Shown here piece after piece: positions 1-5,662 of a stretch of DNA of 12,009 nt (the stretch's first letter is position 1; the number at the start of each line of letters is the position of its first letter). The position numbers were made by a program, and so were the translations under genes. The notes beneath the pieces are model-generated. The model worked only from the letters and a program-made list of their open reading frames with translations, made no database searches and had not been told where the DNA came from. Source of the stretch: an uncultured Actinomycetes bacterium (lineage in GTDB: Bacteria; Actinomycetota; Acidimicrobiia; Acidimicrobiales; Ilumatobacteraceae); contig CAIOHI010000016.1 in NCBI GenBank assembly GCA_903858075.1, positions 1-12,009 on the forward strand, given 5' to 3'.

Positions 1-1
1 C

Positions 2-427
2 ATGCCTGACATCCTCTCGTCACTCCCCGTTGAGTATCTCTTCACTATTCATGCAACTGTCGCTGCCCCCGTTCCGATTCCTGGTGGGCCGACAGGCACA
101 CGAGTCATCGTGAATGTGACGGGCGGTACCTTTCAAGGTCCGAAAGTTTCTGGAACTGTCGGCATGGGCGGTGACTGGCTGAGCATGCGTACAACAGGCT
201 CCGCGCATCTTGACGTGCGCTTACTTCTCATCACCGACGATGGCGTTGCTATTCACATGGCGTATGAGGGAATCATGGCGCCAAGCGACACTGGCGTGCG
301 CATTATTACTGCACCGCTTTTCCAAACGGGTGACGAACGCTATGCGTGGCTCAACGATGTGCAGGCGGTTGCTATTGGTCAACCATCTAAAGATGCAGTT
401 GACTACGACGTGTATCGCGTTTTATAA
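2..427 (+). CDS. DUF3237 family protein
   Basis: A 141-residue protein that I recognise as DUF3237 (UPF0311-like). Family-like features are the opening 'VEYLFTIHATV', 'GGTFQGPKVSGTV' near residues 41-53, 'GGDWLSMR' near 56-63, a central LITDDGVAIHMAYEG strand pair, and the closing 'GDERYAWLNDVQAVAIG' plus 'YDVYRVL'. DUF3237 proteins are small beta-barrel proteins with no established reaction, often found near oxidoreductase or aromatic/lipid genes. The length is near that usual for the family, so the gene looks essentially complete. Only one base precedes the ATG, so neither promoter nor ribosome site is visible and a start further upstream cannot be excluded. Its stop overlaps that of the convergent gene 422-1300. 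Confidence 0.85.
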   Translation: MPDILSSLPVEYLFTIHATVAAPVPIPGGPTGTRVIVNVTGGTFQGPKVSGTVGMGGDWLSMRTTGSAHLDVRLLLITDDGVAIHMAYEGIMAPSDTGVRIITAPLFQTGDERYAWLNDVQAVAIGQPSKDAVDYDVYRVL

Positions 428-1300
428 ACGTCGTTCACGAGCTGCAGGCATCCAGTTTGGCCCTGCAGTTTCATTGATGCGCTCAACAAAGCGCGAACCT
501 ACTGGTTCAATGATCTCAAGAAATGTGCGAGTGTTGTCTTCGCCAAATGTTTTCCATTGCCGCATGCAGAGTTCGTTTGTTTGCACTTCTAACTCTTGAC
601 GAAATGCAATACCCGTGGCATTGATTGCCCCATCGGTGACAAAACCACGTGCACTGAGATTCTCGAGTGCAACTGCAATGAGTGCGTCGTTTGCGCCTCT
701 GCTGCGCGGAATCCATTCTTTCGGATAGCCCATCCACGCATCGTGTAAAAGCCCAGCCTCTACTGCGTCAATTTCATGTGTAACTAATTGCGCCCAGTGC
801 GTATCGCCTCGCCATTCACGCAGTGCATTTACTGCCAGCCACGCCGATACCGCGGGGTCAGATGGTCGTGCCCATGCTTTGTGAGCGGCAAACAACACGC
901 GTCCTTCTTGTGGAAGCGCATCAACCGTGCGCCAGAGTTCAGAAGCAAGGTTCCCTAGCGGTTCGCATATTTCTGGAGCGATCTCATGGAGACCTTCGCG
1001 AACAGATGCATTGCGGGCATCGGAAATTTGCTCCCATGTTGCATGTGGTGAAGCGAGGTCGAGTGAGAAATGAATGAGATGTCGTGAAATGGAATAAAAA
1101 GCACTGTGCACTGCATCAATGCCTGCTGCGGCAAGAGGTGCAGCTCGGTTTGCAATGTAATGCCCTATGCCGTCTTGAATTCCAAAAGCTTTATGTCGTG
1201 CTTCAGCGCGTGGGTCCCAAAAAATCCAACCAATGAGTTGATGCGATGCAAACGCACTGCGCTGAGTGAGATCGAGCCAGTACTCATTTTCTGAGCTCAT
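422..1300 (-). CDS. SCO6745 family (HTH_67-like) protein
   Basis: A 292-residue protein resembling the actinobacterial SCO6745 family. Family-like segments are 'YIANRAAPL' (residues 48-56) followed by an 'AFYSISRHLI' helix, 'LREWRGDTHWAQLV' (160-173; family members carry LREhRGDgHvaaL here), and a C-terminal winged-helix-like part 'LENLSARGFVTDGAINATG' (212-230). The function is unknown; the family has been grouped with helix-turn-helix folds, but I see no proof of DNA binding. No signal peptide or membrane segment is visible. There is no Shine-Dalgarno before the ATG; instead TACGGT lies six bases upstream, which fits leaderless transcription. It is separated from the upstream gene 1398-1706 by a strong terminator, so it is probably transcribed alone. 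Confidence 0.8.
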   Translation of the reverse strand: MSSENEYWLDLTQRSAFASHQLIGWIFWDPRAEARHKAFGIQDGIGHYIANRAAPLAAAGIDAVHSAFYSISRHLIHFSLDLASPHATWEQISDARNASVREGLHEIAPEICEPLGNLASELWRTVDALPQEGRVLFAAHKAWARPSDPAVSAWLAVNALREWRGDTHWAQLVTHEIDAVEAGLLHDAWMGYPKEWIPRSRGANDALIAVALENLSARGFVTDGAINATGIAFRQELEVQTNELCMRQWKTFGEDNTRTFLEIIEPVGSRFVERINETAGPNWMPAARERRL

Positions 1301-1306
1301 TGTTTG

Positions 1307-1312
1307 ACCGTA
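1307..1312 (-). promoter_or_regulatory. Candidate -10 box of a leaderless promoter
   Basis: On the minus strand TACGGT (TANNNT) is followed by exactly six bases (CAAACA) and then the ATG of the SCO6745-family gene. This puts the predicted transcription start on the A of the start codon. No purine-rich ribosome site is present. The -35 region is not convincing. This is one of four identically spaced cases in the window. Confidence 0.45.
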
Positions 1313-1341
1313 GTACAGAAGGGTAAGCAGGAAGAGAAATA

Positions 1342-1376
1342 AAAACGGGCCGCTAGAACTTCTAGCGGCCCGTTTT
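1342..1376 (-). terminator. Rho-independent terminator, probably bidirectional
   Basis: A perfect 16-bp inverted repeat: arms 1342-1357 and 1361-1376 with loop ACT. The GC-rich core GGGCCGC is flanked by A/T runs. Read on the minus strand, the stem ends in TTTT and is followed by further T-rich sequence, so it terminates transcription from the small membrane protein gene 1398-1706. Four T residues also close the stem in the plus direction. Confidence 0.9.
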
Positions 1377-1397
1377 CAAAAATGTGCTGGAGAATAT

Positions 1398-1706
1398 TTA
1401 AGCGCGAAGGCCCTTATTCACCATATTGATGACTGCATCTTTCACGGGAATCATCCCGTAAACGATTGCGCCACCAGCAACGATATTCATCCAGTCGTCT
1501 TTCAACATGAGACCCCAGCCTGCGGCGGGAGTGATGTCGAGAAGCCAAATCATCAAGATGCTGATACCGAGACCCCAATGGGCGCCGATGACAGGCAACT
1601 TGCGGATGGTGTCGGATACTTTGAGGACCCCGAGTACTGAATCGATGACGGCGGTAACCGCACCGAGCAGAACTGCGAGGAGAAGTAATGCTCCAAGTGT
1701 GTACAT
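1398..1706 (-). CDS. Small hypothetical membrane protein
   Basis: A 102-residue protein that I do not recognise. Hydrophobic stretches predict three membrane segments: residues 3-27 (LGALLLLAVLLGAVTAVI and following), about 42-58 (AHWGLGISILMIWLLD), and about 73-86 (MNIVAGGAIVYGMI). Short charged loops (SDTIRKLP, KDDW) and a C-terminal VKDAVINMVNKGL helix complete it. Size and topology resemble holins or small membrane-modulator proteins, but no phage genes are nearby, so that is not a function call. The ATG follows AAGGGG at about nine bases. Upstream of that site is a perfect hairpin (1722-1744), and the gene ends at a strong terminator, so it looks like a discrete transcription unit or the last gene after surE. 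Confidence 0.7.
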   Translation of the reverse strand: MYTLGALLLLAVLLGAVTAVIDSVLGVLKVSDTIRKLPVIGAHWGLGISILMIWLLDITPAAGWGLMLKDDWMNIVAGGAIVYGMIPVKDAVINMVNKGLRA

Positions 1707-1721
1707 AATTATCTACCCCTT

Positions 1722-1744
1722 TTCTGCAGGGAAACCCTGCAGAA
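1722..1744 (-). promoter_or_regulatory. Perfect hairpin in the leader of the small membrane protein gene
   Basis: Arms TTCTGCAGGG (1722-1731) and CCCTGCAGAA (1735-1744) pair perfectly around a three-base loop. On the minus strand the hairpin ends directly against AAAAGGGG, the ribosome site of the gene starting at 1706. There is no T tract on either side, so it does not look like a standard terminator of surE. It could be an operator, an mRNA-stabilising leader or a translation control element. Confidence 0.6.
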
Positions 1745-1820
1745 GTGACGGTAGACACATTGGAGAAAAAGTGGGGGATATTGCTCGAAGTGCTGATGTT
1801 TTCAGGGTTTGAGCGACGTC

Positions 1821-2645
1821 TTATGACCCCAAAAGCGCGGCTATAGCGCGCTCGGGGCCAGAGTCGGCCGGAACCTCGTAGCCCTCAAGTCGGCTGATGT
1901 AGGTAATAGATACTTCACCTGCTCCTACTGCTCCGCCATCGGTATGAATGGGCAAGGTGAGTTCATCGCCCCACGCCATGCGCACGTAATACGAATCGCT
2001 GTGGCCTTCTTTTTGCTCCATGGTTGCGGTGGCCATTGCTCGTGGGGGGTCACTTCCCACCACGGTACGCCGCCAATTTTTAATTTCCGAGATGGGCAGG
2101 TTGGGAACATTCACATTCACCACAACTGGCTCAGACGGTGGATTGGCAATGAGACCTTCAACTACAACGTCAGCAACTGTTGCGGCTGATTCCCACAGTT
2201 GACCCTTGACCATGTCGTCCCAGCCCTGGCCTTCAACACCCATGCCATTTACTGCTTGGCTAATAGCAACACCACTAATGCCAGCGTTTCGCGCAGTGAG
2301 TGCTGCACCAATGGTTCCCGAGTGATACACACTGCGCCCCACGTTTGCGCCTGGGTTAATGCCAGCAACAACAAGATCGAACGGCGCACCAAACAAGCCG
2401 AGTCGAGCAAACATTACGCACAATGCAGGTGGGCCACTGAGTGCCCACGATTCTTTCATTCCATCTATGTGTGCTTTATGTACCTCTGGTTGCATGAGGT
2501 GCAATGCACCAACTGCGGAACTGGCACCGGAGTATTCGCGGTCGGGAGCAACCACTACAACTTCTCCGTGACGGTTCATTGCACGAGCAAGTACGTGCAG
2601 GCCTACAGAGTCAATACCGTCATCGTTAGTTACCAAAATGCGCAT
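1821..2645 (-). CDS. surE: 5'/3'-nucleotidase SurE
   Basis: SurE is a metal-dependent nucleoside monophosphate phosphatase (survival protein) acting in the cytoplasm. The start chosen gives MRILVTNDDG, the exact family N-terminus, and a 274-residue product. Expected metal ligands are visible: D8 and D9 in TNDDG, S39 in 'DREYSGAS', and N97 in 'AGINPGANVG'. The 'YHSGTIGAA' motif follows at about 107-115. The ATG at 2645 has AAAAAGG close upstream (three to four bases, which is tight). An in-frame ATG at 2678 would add 11 unconserved residues with no ribosome site, so I reject it. It is divergent from TetR-1 (2750), with about 100 bases between them. Confidence 0.93.
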   Translation of the reverse strand: MRILVTNDDGIDSVGLHVLARAMNRHGEVVVVAPDREYSGASSAVGALHLMQPEVHKAHIDGMKESWALSGPPALCVMFARLGLFGAPFDLVVAGINPGANVGRSVYHSGTIGAALTARNAGISGVAISQAVNGMGVEGQGWDDMVKGQLWESAATVADVVVEGLIANPPSEPVVVNVNVPNLPISEIKNWRRTVVGSDPPRAMATATMEQKEGHSDSYYVRMAWGDELTLPIHTDGGAVGAGEVSITYISRLEGYEVPADSGPERAIAALLGS

Positions 2646-2693
2646 GTACCTTTTTAGCCTATGAACTATGGGTTTCATGCAACGGAAAGATGA

Positions 2694-2733
2694 ACACTGA
2701 GTGTCGGAGTTAATGAAACAGGGGAGAAGCCCC
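2694..2733. promoter_or_regulatory. Palindrome and small hairpin between surE and TetR-1
   Basis: The divergent spacer holds an 11-base palindrome ACACTGAGTGT (2694-2704) and, downstream, GGGG-AGAAG-CCCC (2721-2733). An alternative pairing is GTCGG (2703-2707) with CCGAC (2732-2736). The palindrome, about 46 bases before the TetR-1 start, is a candidate operator. No convincing -35/-10 pair was found for either gene. Confidence 0.3.
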
Positions 2734-2749
2734 GACTAAGGTGTGACTC

Positions 2750-3442
2750 GTGGCGGTAGCAAAAAAGGCAAAAAAGGCAACGACGAAGAAGGCTCCTGTG
2801 AAAGCTGTGGAGCGCCAAAAACCAGGCCCTAAAAAGCAGCCAGTCAACCTTGCCCCAGCAATTCAGCAACGCGAGCGTAAGGCTGCCTTAGGCCGCGTCA
2901 GCCAAGTCGAGGCAAAGACACTCATTCTCGATACTGCCATTGCGATGCTTCGCGAACGGCCAGTTTCAGATGTTTCTAGCCGCGAAATTGCCCATGAGTC
3001 AGGGCTGAACCACAGCTACATTGCCCGATACTTCGGCAGTAATCACGAAATGCTTTTTTGTGTCGTGGAAATAATGACGGAGCGATTGAAGAAGCATCGC
3101 GATACTGGCGATGTCGCGGCTCTGGTGAAAGATCCTGATGCAAATTTGCGATTTAAATTAATGGAGTATCTACTTGCTGAAGGCTTTCCTCCAGAACGAT
3201 TTGCGGTGCTTGCTCTCGAGCAACGAACAAACACGGAATCATTTTTTGCCGAATCTTTCAAACTCGATAAACGAGCAGCTCGTGTCTATCGCGCGAAAAT
3301 TGGCATGTTGTTTTTTCTCGCCGATGAAAGAATGCTGGCGGCTACTGTCATCGACAAAAGTACTCGCACAGACCTCATCAATCTCTTTCTCCATGAACTA
3401 GGCGACGCCAAGAAAAATGCCGAGAAATTAGGTTGGCAGTAA
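2750..3442 (+). CDS. TetR family transcriptional regulator (TetR-1) with lysine-rich N-terminal tail
   Basis: A 230-residue TetR-type repressor. Residues 1-30 are a disordered, very basic tail (KKAKKATTKKAP, then KPGPKKQP) resembling histone H1-like sequence. The DNA-binding domain lies at about 54-105, with helix-turn-helix 'VSSREIAHESGLNHSYIARYFGS' around 75-97. The all-alpha ligand domain follows and the protein ends in EKLGWQ. The start is GTG, with AAGG eight bases upstream; an in-frame TGA at 2744 rules out longer forms. It leads a probable transcript with the 54-residue protein (GTG two bases after its stop) and perhaps the SDR at 3642. The ligand is unknown. It resembles TetR-2 (4358-4996) in tail, helix-turn-helix and C-terminus. 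Confidence 0.9.
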   Translation: MAVAKKAKKATTKKAPVKAVERQKPGPKKQPVNLAPAIQQRERKAALGRVSQVEAKTLILDTAIAMLRERPVSDVSSREIAHESGLNHSYIARYFGSNHEMLFCVVEIMTERLKKHRDTGDVAALVKDPDANLRFKLMEYLLAEGFPPERFAVLALEQRTNTESFFAESFKLDKRAARVYRAKIGMLFFLADERMLAATVIDKSTRTDLINLFLHELGDAKKNAEKLGWQ

Positions 3443-3444
3443 AA

Positions 3445-3609
3445 GTGTCTAACGAAAGCATTTCCCCATCCGAAATGGGAAAAATGCAAGTCACAAGCAC
3501 TACATGCATCTTGTGCGGTTCGCCGTACGGGAAAGAGTGGAGCACGCCAGACGGCAAAGCCCTCTTGTGCCCAACCTGTGCAACATTGAATGGCATCGGC
3601 TGCCCGTAA
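3445..3609 (+). CDS. Small CxxC...CxxC (zinc-ribbon-like) protein
   Basis: An open frame starting GTG at 3445, two bases after the TetR-1 stop, and ending TAA at 3607-3609, giving 54 residues. It has four cysteines in two knuckles, C21-x2-C24 (CILC) and C42-x2-C45 (CPTC), with 17 residues between them; a fifth, C53, is near the end. Each knuckle is followed by residues common in zinc ribbons or treble clefs (CGSPYG; CATLNG). Residues 1-20 are polar. I do not know the family. The tight junction suggests translational coupling with TetR-1, so it may be a partner of the regulator. Internal ATGs (M11, M14) could be alternative starts without losing the motif. Confidence 0.65.
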   Translation: MSNESISPSEMGKMQVTSTTCILCGSPYGKEWSTPDGKALLCPTCATLNGIGCP

Positions 3610-3629
3610 AACTTCGCTCGCCGGTGTTC

Positions 3630-3635
3630 TAATAT
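3630..3635 (+). promoter_or_regulatory. Candidate -10 box of a leaderless promoter for the SDR gene
   Basis: TAATAT is followed by exactly six bases (TGGCGC) and the ATG at 3642. No Shine-Dalgarno is visible before this ATG, so the SDR may be transcribed as a leaderless mRNA in addition to any read-through from TetR-1. The -35 region is weak. Confidence 0.5.
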
Positions 3636-3641
3636 TGGCGC

Positions 3642-4352
3642 ATGGGAACACTCGACGGAAAAGTCATCATCATCACAGGGGCAGCACGCGGACAAGGTGA
3701 AGCCGAAGCAGAGTTAGCTGCACAAGCTGGAGCAAAAGTTGTTGTCACCGACATCATTGATGGCGAGAGTGTTGCGAAAAAAGTGGGCGGTCTTTTCATT
3801 TCACACGACGTCACCTCTTCTGAGCAATGGGCAAACGTTGTGCAGAAAACGCTGGCTGCTTATGGTCGCATCGACGGGCTCGTCAATAATGCAGGTATTT
3901 GGAAACCAGGTGGTGTTACACAAGCAACAGAAGCTGAGTTTCGCCAAATTATTGATGTCAACCAAGTTGGGGTTTTTCTTGGCATGCAAGCAGTGTCGGC
4001 AACGATGATTACGCAAAAGTCGGGTTCCATAGTGAACATCTCTTCTGTTGCAGGAATGCGTGGCTTGCGCGCCATTGCTTATGCAGCAAGCAAATGGGCA
4101 GTGCACGGTATGACCAAAACTGCAGCGCGAGAACTTGGTACACACAACGTACGCGTGAACTCGGTACACCCTGGCTTTATTGAAACCGACATGTTGCCCC
4201 AAGGTATTGAAAGCACCATTGCAAACCAGGTGCCCATGCAACGCACGGCCGAAGCAAAAGAAGTGGGCGAGGTCGTGATGTTCTTGCTAGGCGATGCTGC
4301 GTCGTACGTAAATGGCGCCGAAATTATTGTTGACGGCGGGTTTATTGCGTAA
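3642..4352 (+). CDS. Classical short-chain dehydrogenase/reductase (SDR)
   Basis: A 236-residue NAD(P)(H)-dependent oxidoreductase of the classical SDR type. It shows the nucleotide-binding TGAARGQG (12-19), an acidic D37 after the second strand (VVVTD) that favours NAD(H), NNAG (82-85), N107 (DVNQ), catalytic S134 in 'VNISSVAG', and Y147-x3-K151 (YAASK). The 'HPGFIETDM' and C-terminal 'EIIVDGGFIA' are typical. The overall pattern resembles 3-alpha/20-beta-hydroxysteroid or generic alcohol dehydrogenases; the substrate cannot be assigned. It lies 32 bases after the CxxC protein, on the same strand as TetR-1, so regulation by TetR-1 is plausible. It converges with TetR-2, with five bases between the stop codons and no obvious terminator. 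Confidence 0.93.
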   Translation: MGTLDGKVIIITGAARGQGEAEAELAAQAGAKVVVTDIIDGESVAKKVGGLFISHDVTSSEQWANVVQKTLAAYGRIDGLVNNAGIWKPGGVTQATEAEFRQIIDVNQVGVFLGMQAVSATMITQKSGSIVNISSVAGMRGLRAIAYAASKWAVHGMTKTAARELGTHNVRVNSVHPGFIETDMLPQGIESTIANQVPMQRTAEAKEVGEVVMFLLGDAASYVNGAEIIVDGGFIA

Positions 4353-4357
4353 GGAAG

Positions 4358-4996
4358 TTAATTCCAACCAAGGCGCTTAGTCGTTGCTTTGTGCTGAGCA
4401 ATTTCATCGAATGCCATGGTGCGAATATCGAGTGCTTCTTCCGGCGTAATTCCGAAACTCTCCATAAGAAACAATTCAGACCACAAAAGAATGCCCGACT
4501 TCACCGCAAGTGCCTGGGCGAACCTCGGGGTCATCCCCATTTTTTGGAACTGGATGGCCAATTCGCTGTTGAGTTCACGTGACTTTTCTGCAAACCGCTT
4601 TGGCTTCACCCCGCATGTAATGAGGTATTGAATGACCTGTTGACGCTGGCTTGTGTATTTGCGCCCAACTGCCAAAACAGTGAGATCGAATGAGGCTGGC
4701 TCTTCGCCACGCTTAATGCGGCTATCAATTTCCTTTTGAGTGGCCGCCTGCGCCAAGCGAGCAAGTTCGTCGGTAACGGCAGTGAAAAGGTCTATGCGGG
4801 TACCGAAATAGCGAAACACGTAGCCATGGTTGAGCCCGGTAATTTCCGCTATTTCCTGCAATGAAATATCGGGGATGGGTTTCTTGGCAATCAGCGAAAT
4901 AGTGGCATCAAGAAACTTCTGGGTGGCAGCAGCGCGGCTGAAGCGAACAGGTTTTGCTTCTATTTTCGCAGCTGGCTTCTTCTTCGCACTTGGCAC
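4358..4996 (-). CDS. TetR family transcriptional regulator (TetR-2)
   Basis: A 212-residue TetR protein. It has a basic, alanine-rich N-terminal tail (MPSAKKKPAAKIEAKP), a helix-turn-helix 'SLQEIAEITGLNHGYVFRYFGTR' at about 45-67, a helical ligand domain, and the end KRLGWN. The tail, the 'GLNHxYxxRYFG' recognition helix and the LGW[N/Q] end match TetR-1, so the two are probably paralogues. The GTG start is the first possible in frame (a TAA lies at 5008-5006). No ribosome site is present; TAAAGT lies six bases upstream, implying a leaderless mRNA. An 18-base palindrome sits directly upstream of that -10, suggesting autorepression. The ligand is unknown. Confidence 0.9.
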   Translation of the reverse strand: MPSAKKKPAAKIEAKPVRFSRAAATQKFLDATISLIAKKPIPDISLQEIAEITGLNHGYVFRYFGTRIDLFTAVTDELARLAQAATQKEIDSRIKRGEEPASFDLTVLAVGRKYTSQRQQVIQYLITCGVKPKRFAEKSRELNSELAIQFQKMGMTPRFAQALAVKSGILLWSELFLMESFGITPEEALDIRTMAFDEIAQHKATTKRLGWN

Positions 4997-5002
4997 CTCG
5001 CT

Positions 5003-5027
5003 ACTTTATCGCATTTAATTCAATGCG
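5003..5027 (-). promoter_or_regulatory. Leaderless promoter -10 plus palindromic operator of TetR-2
   Basis: On the minus strand TAAAGT (5008-5003) precedes the GTG at 4996 by six bases. Immediately upstream is a palindrome with arms CGCATT (5010-5015) and AATGCG (5022-5027) around six A/T-rich bases. It occupies the spacer between the -10 and the expected -35, a classic position for repression by a TetR dimer. The stop codon of TetR-3 lies just beyond it. Confidence 0.55.
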
Positions 5028-5037
5028 ATTGTTTCAA

Positions 5038-5574
5038 TTACCGCGCATCTAACAGTGCAAAAAGATCGGCCAGCTCTTCCAATTGAAGATCGAGTGTGGG
5101 TAGTAGAGAAATTTCAGCATGAATGAAGGCGAGAACAACAACGCCATAGCTGAGTGCGCGAGCGGGTAGCACGCCTGAATTATTGAAAAATTGGGAGATG
5201 CACGTATAAATCTCTCGGTTCCCTTCTTGAAAACGAGATTCAGCAACCTTTTCGCTCGCCAAGTACTGCAATAAACCGATCCGCAGGGAACAAGCAGACC
5301 TGCACCGTTCGACGAGTTGGTCAAAATTCAGTGTGTTCTCTGAAATGTCTTTGTGCAGTGCTTCGCTCGCTTGGGAAGCAAGCAAATCAGACACCTCTAC
5401 TAATAGGTCAAGACGAGTACCAAAAAAACGGTAGATGTAGTACTGGCTCACATCCGCTTCACCCGCGATATCGGCCAATGTGATCTCTGCCGGTGTTTTT
5501 GAGCACAACAAAGCAGCCGTTGCGCTGAGAAAGCGCTCGACGGCAACTGACCGAGAAATTTTTCTGGCTGTCAG
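5038..5574 (-). CDS. TetR family transcriptional regulator (TetR-3), probable CTG start
   Basis: A TetR regulator of about 178 residues. The helix-turn-helix is 'TLADIAGEADVSQYYIYRFFGTR', similar to TetR-2 (FRYFGTR). Starting at the first standard codon (TTG at 5511) would cut off most of helix 1. The frame stays open upstream to a TGA at 5619-5617 and adds 'SRSVAVERFLSATAALL', which completes a normal TetR helix 1. No ATG, GTG or TTG exists in that extension. A CTG at 5574-5572 is preceded by AAGGAG with six-base spacing, so I place the start there. It is divergent from the large exoprotein gene at 5663 and overlaps its promoter, making it the likely local regulator. It lies 41 bases upstream of TetR-2 on the same strand. 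Confidence 0.75.
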   Translation of the reverse strand: MTARKISRSVAVERFLSATAALLCSKTPAEITLADIAGEADVSQYYIYRFFGTRLDLLVEVSDLLASQASEALHKDISENTLNFDQLVERCRSACSLRIGLLQYLASEKVAESRFQEGNREIYTCISQFFNNSGVLPARALSYGVVVLAFIHAEISLLPTLDLQLEELADLFALLDAR

Positions 5575-5584
5575 TCCTCTCTCC

Positions 5585-5613
5585 TTGCTTTGTAGTGGAC
5601 TACTGCCTATAGT
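5585..5613 (+). promoter_or_regulatory. Sigma-70-type promoter of the large exoprotein gene
   Basis: TTGCTT (5585-5590), a 17-base spacer, and TATAGT (5608-5613). The predicted start is near 5620, giving a leader of about 43 bases before the ATG at 5663, with ribosome site GAAAGG at 5651-5656. The -35 overlaps the Shine-Dalgarno of the divergent TetR-3 gene. Confidence 0.65.
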
Positions 5614-5643
5614 GTATCAAGTCACTACGTAGCACCACGCTAC
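5592..5643. promoter_or_regulatory. Cluster of GTAG/CTAC inverted repeats (candidate operators)
   Basis: Three overlapping or adjacent inverted repeats share a GTAG/CTAC half-site: GTAGT-GG-ACTAC (5592-5603, inside the promoter spacer), CTACGTAG (5625-5632, just after the predicted start), and GTAGC-ACCAC-GCTAC (5629-5643). GTAGTG (5592-5597) also faces CACTAC (5623-5628) across the -10. The position suggests repressor binding, most simply by TetR-3; some could also form leader RNA hairpins. Confidence 0.5.
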
Positions 5644-5662
5644 AAATGTCGAAAGGCGTTAC

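Noticed and set aside
1398..1706. Prophage holin
   Set aside because: Size and topology are compatible, but no endolysin, structural or integrase gene is nearby.
1722..1744. Hairpin as a rho-independent terminator for surE
   Set aside because: No T tract follows on either strand; on the minus strand the next bases are AAAAGGGG.
1414..1758. Second minus-strand open frame overlapping the small membrane protein
   Set aside because: Its Arg/His/Ser-rich product is typical of a shifted frame; the membrane protein frame has a ribosome site and coherent hydrophobic segments.
2646..2678. Longer SurE start at ATG 2678 adding 11 residues
   Set aside because: SurE proteins begin with the M-(R/K)-I-L-V-(T/S)-N-D-D-G strand; the extra residues are not family-like and have no ribosome site.
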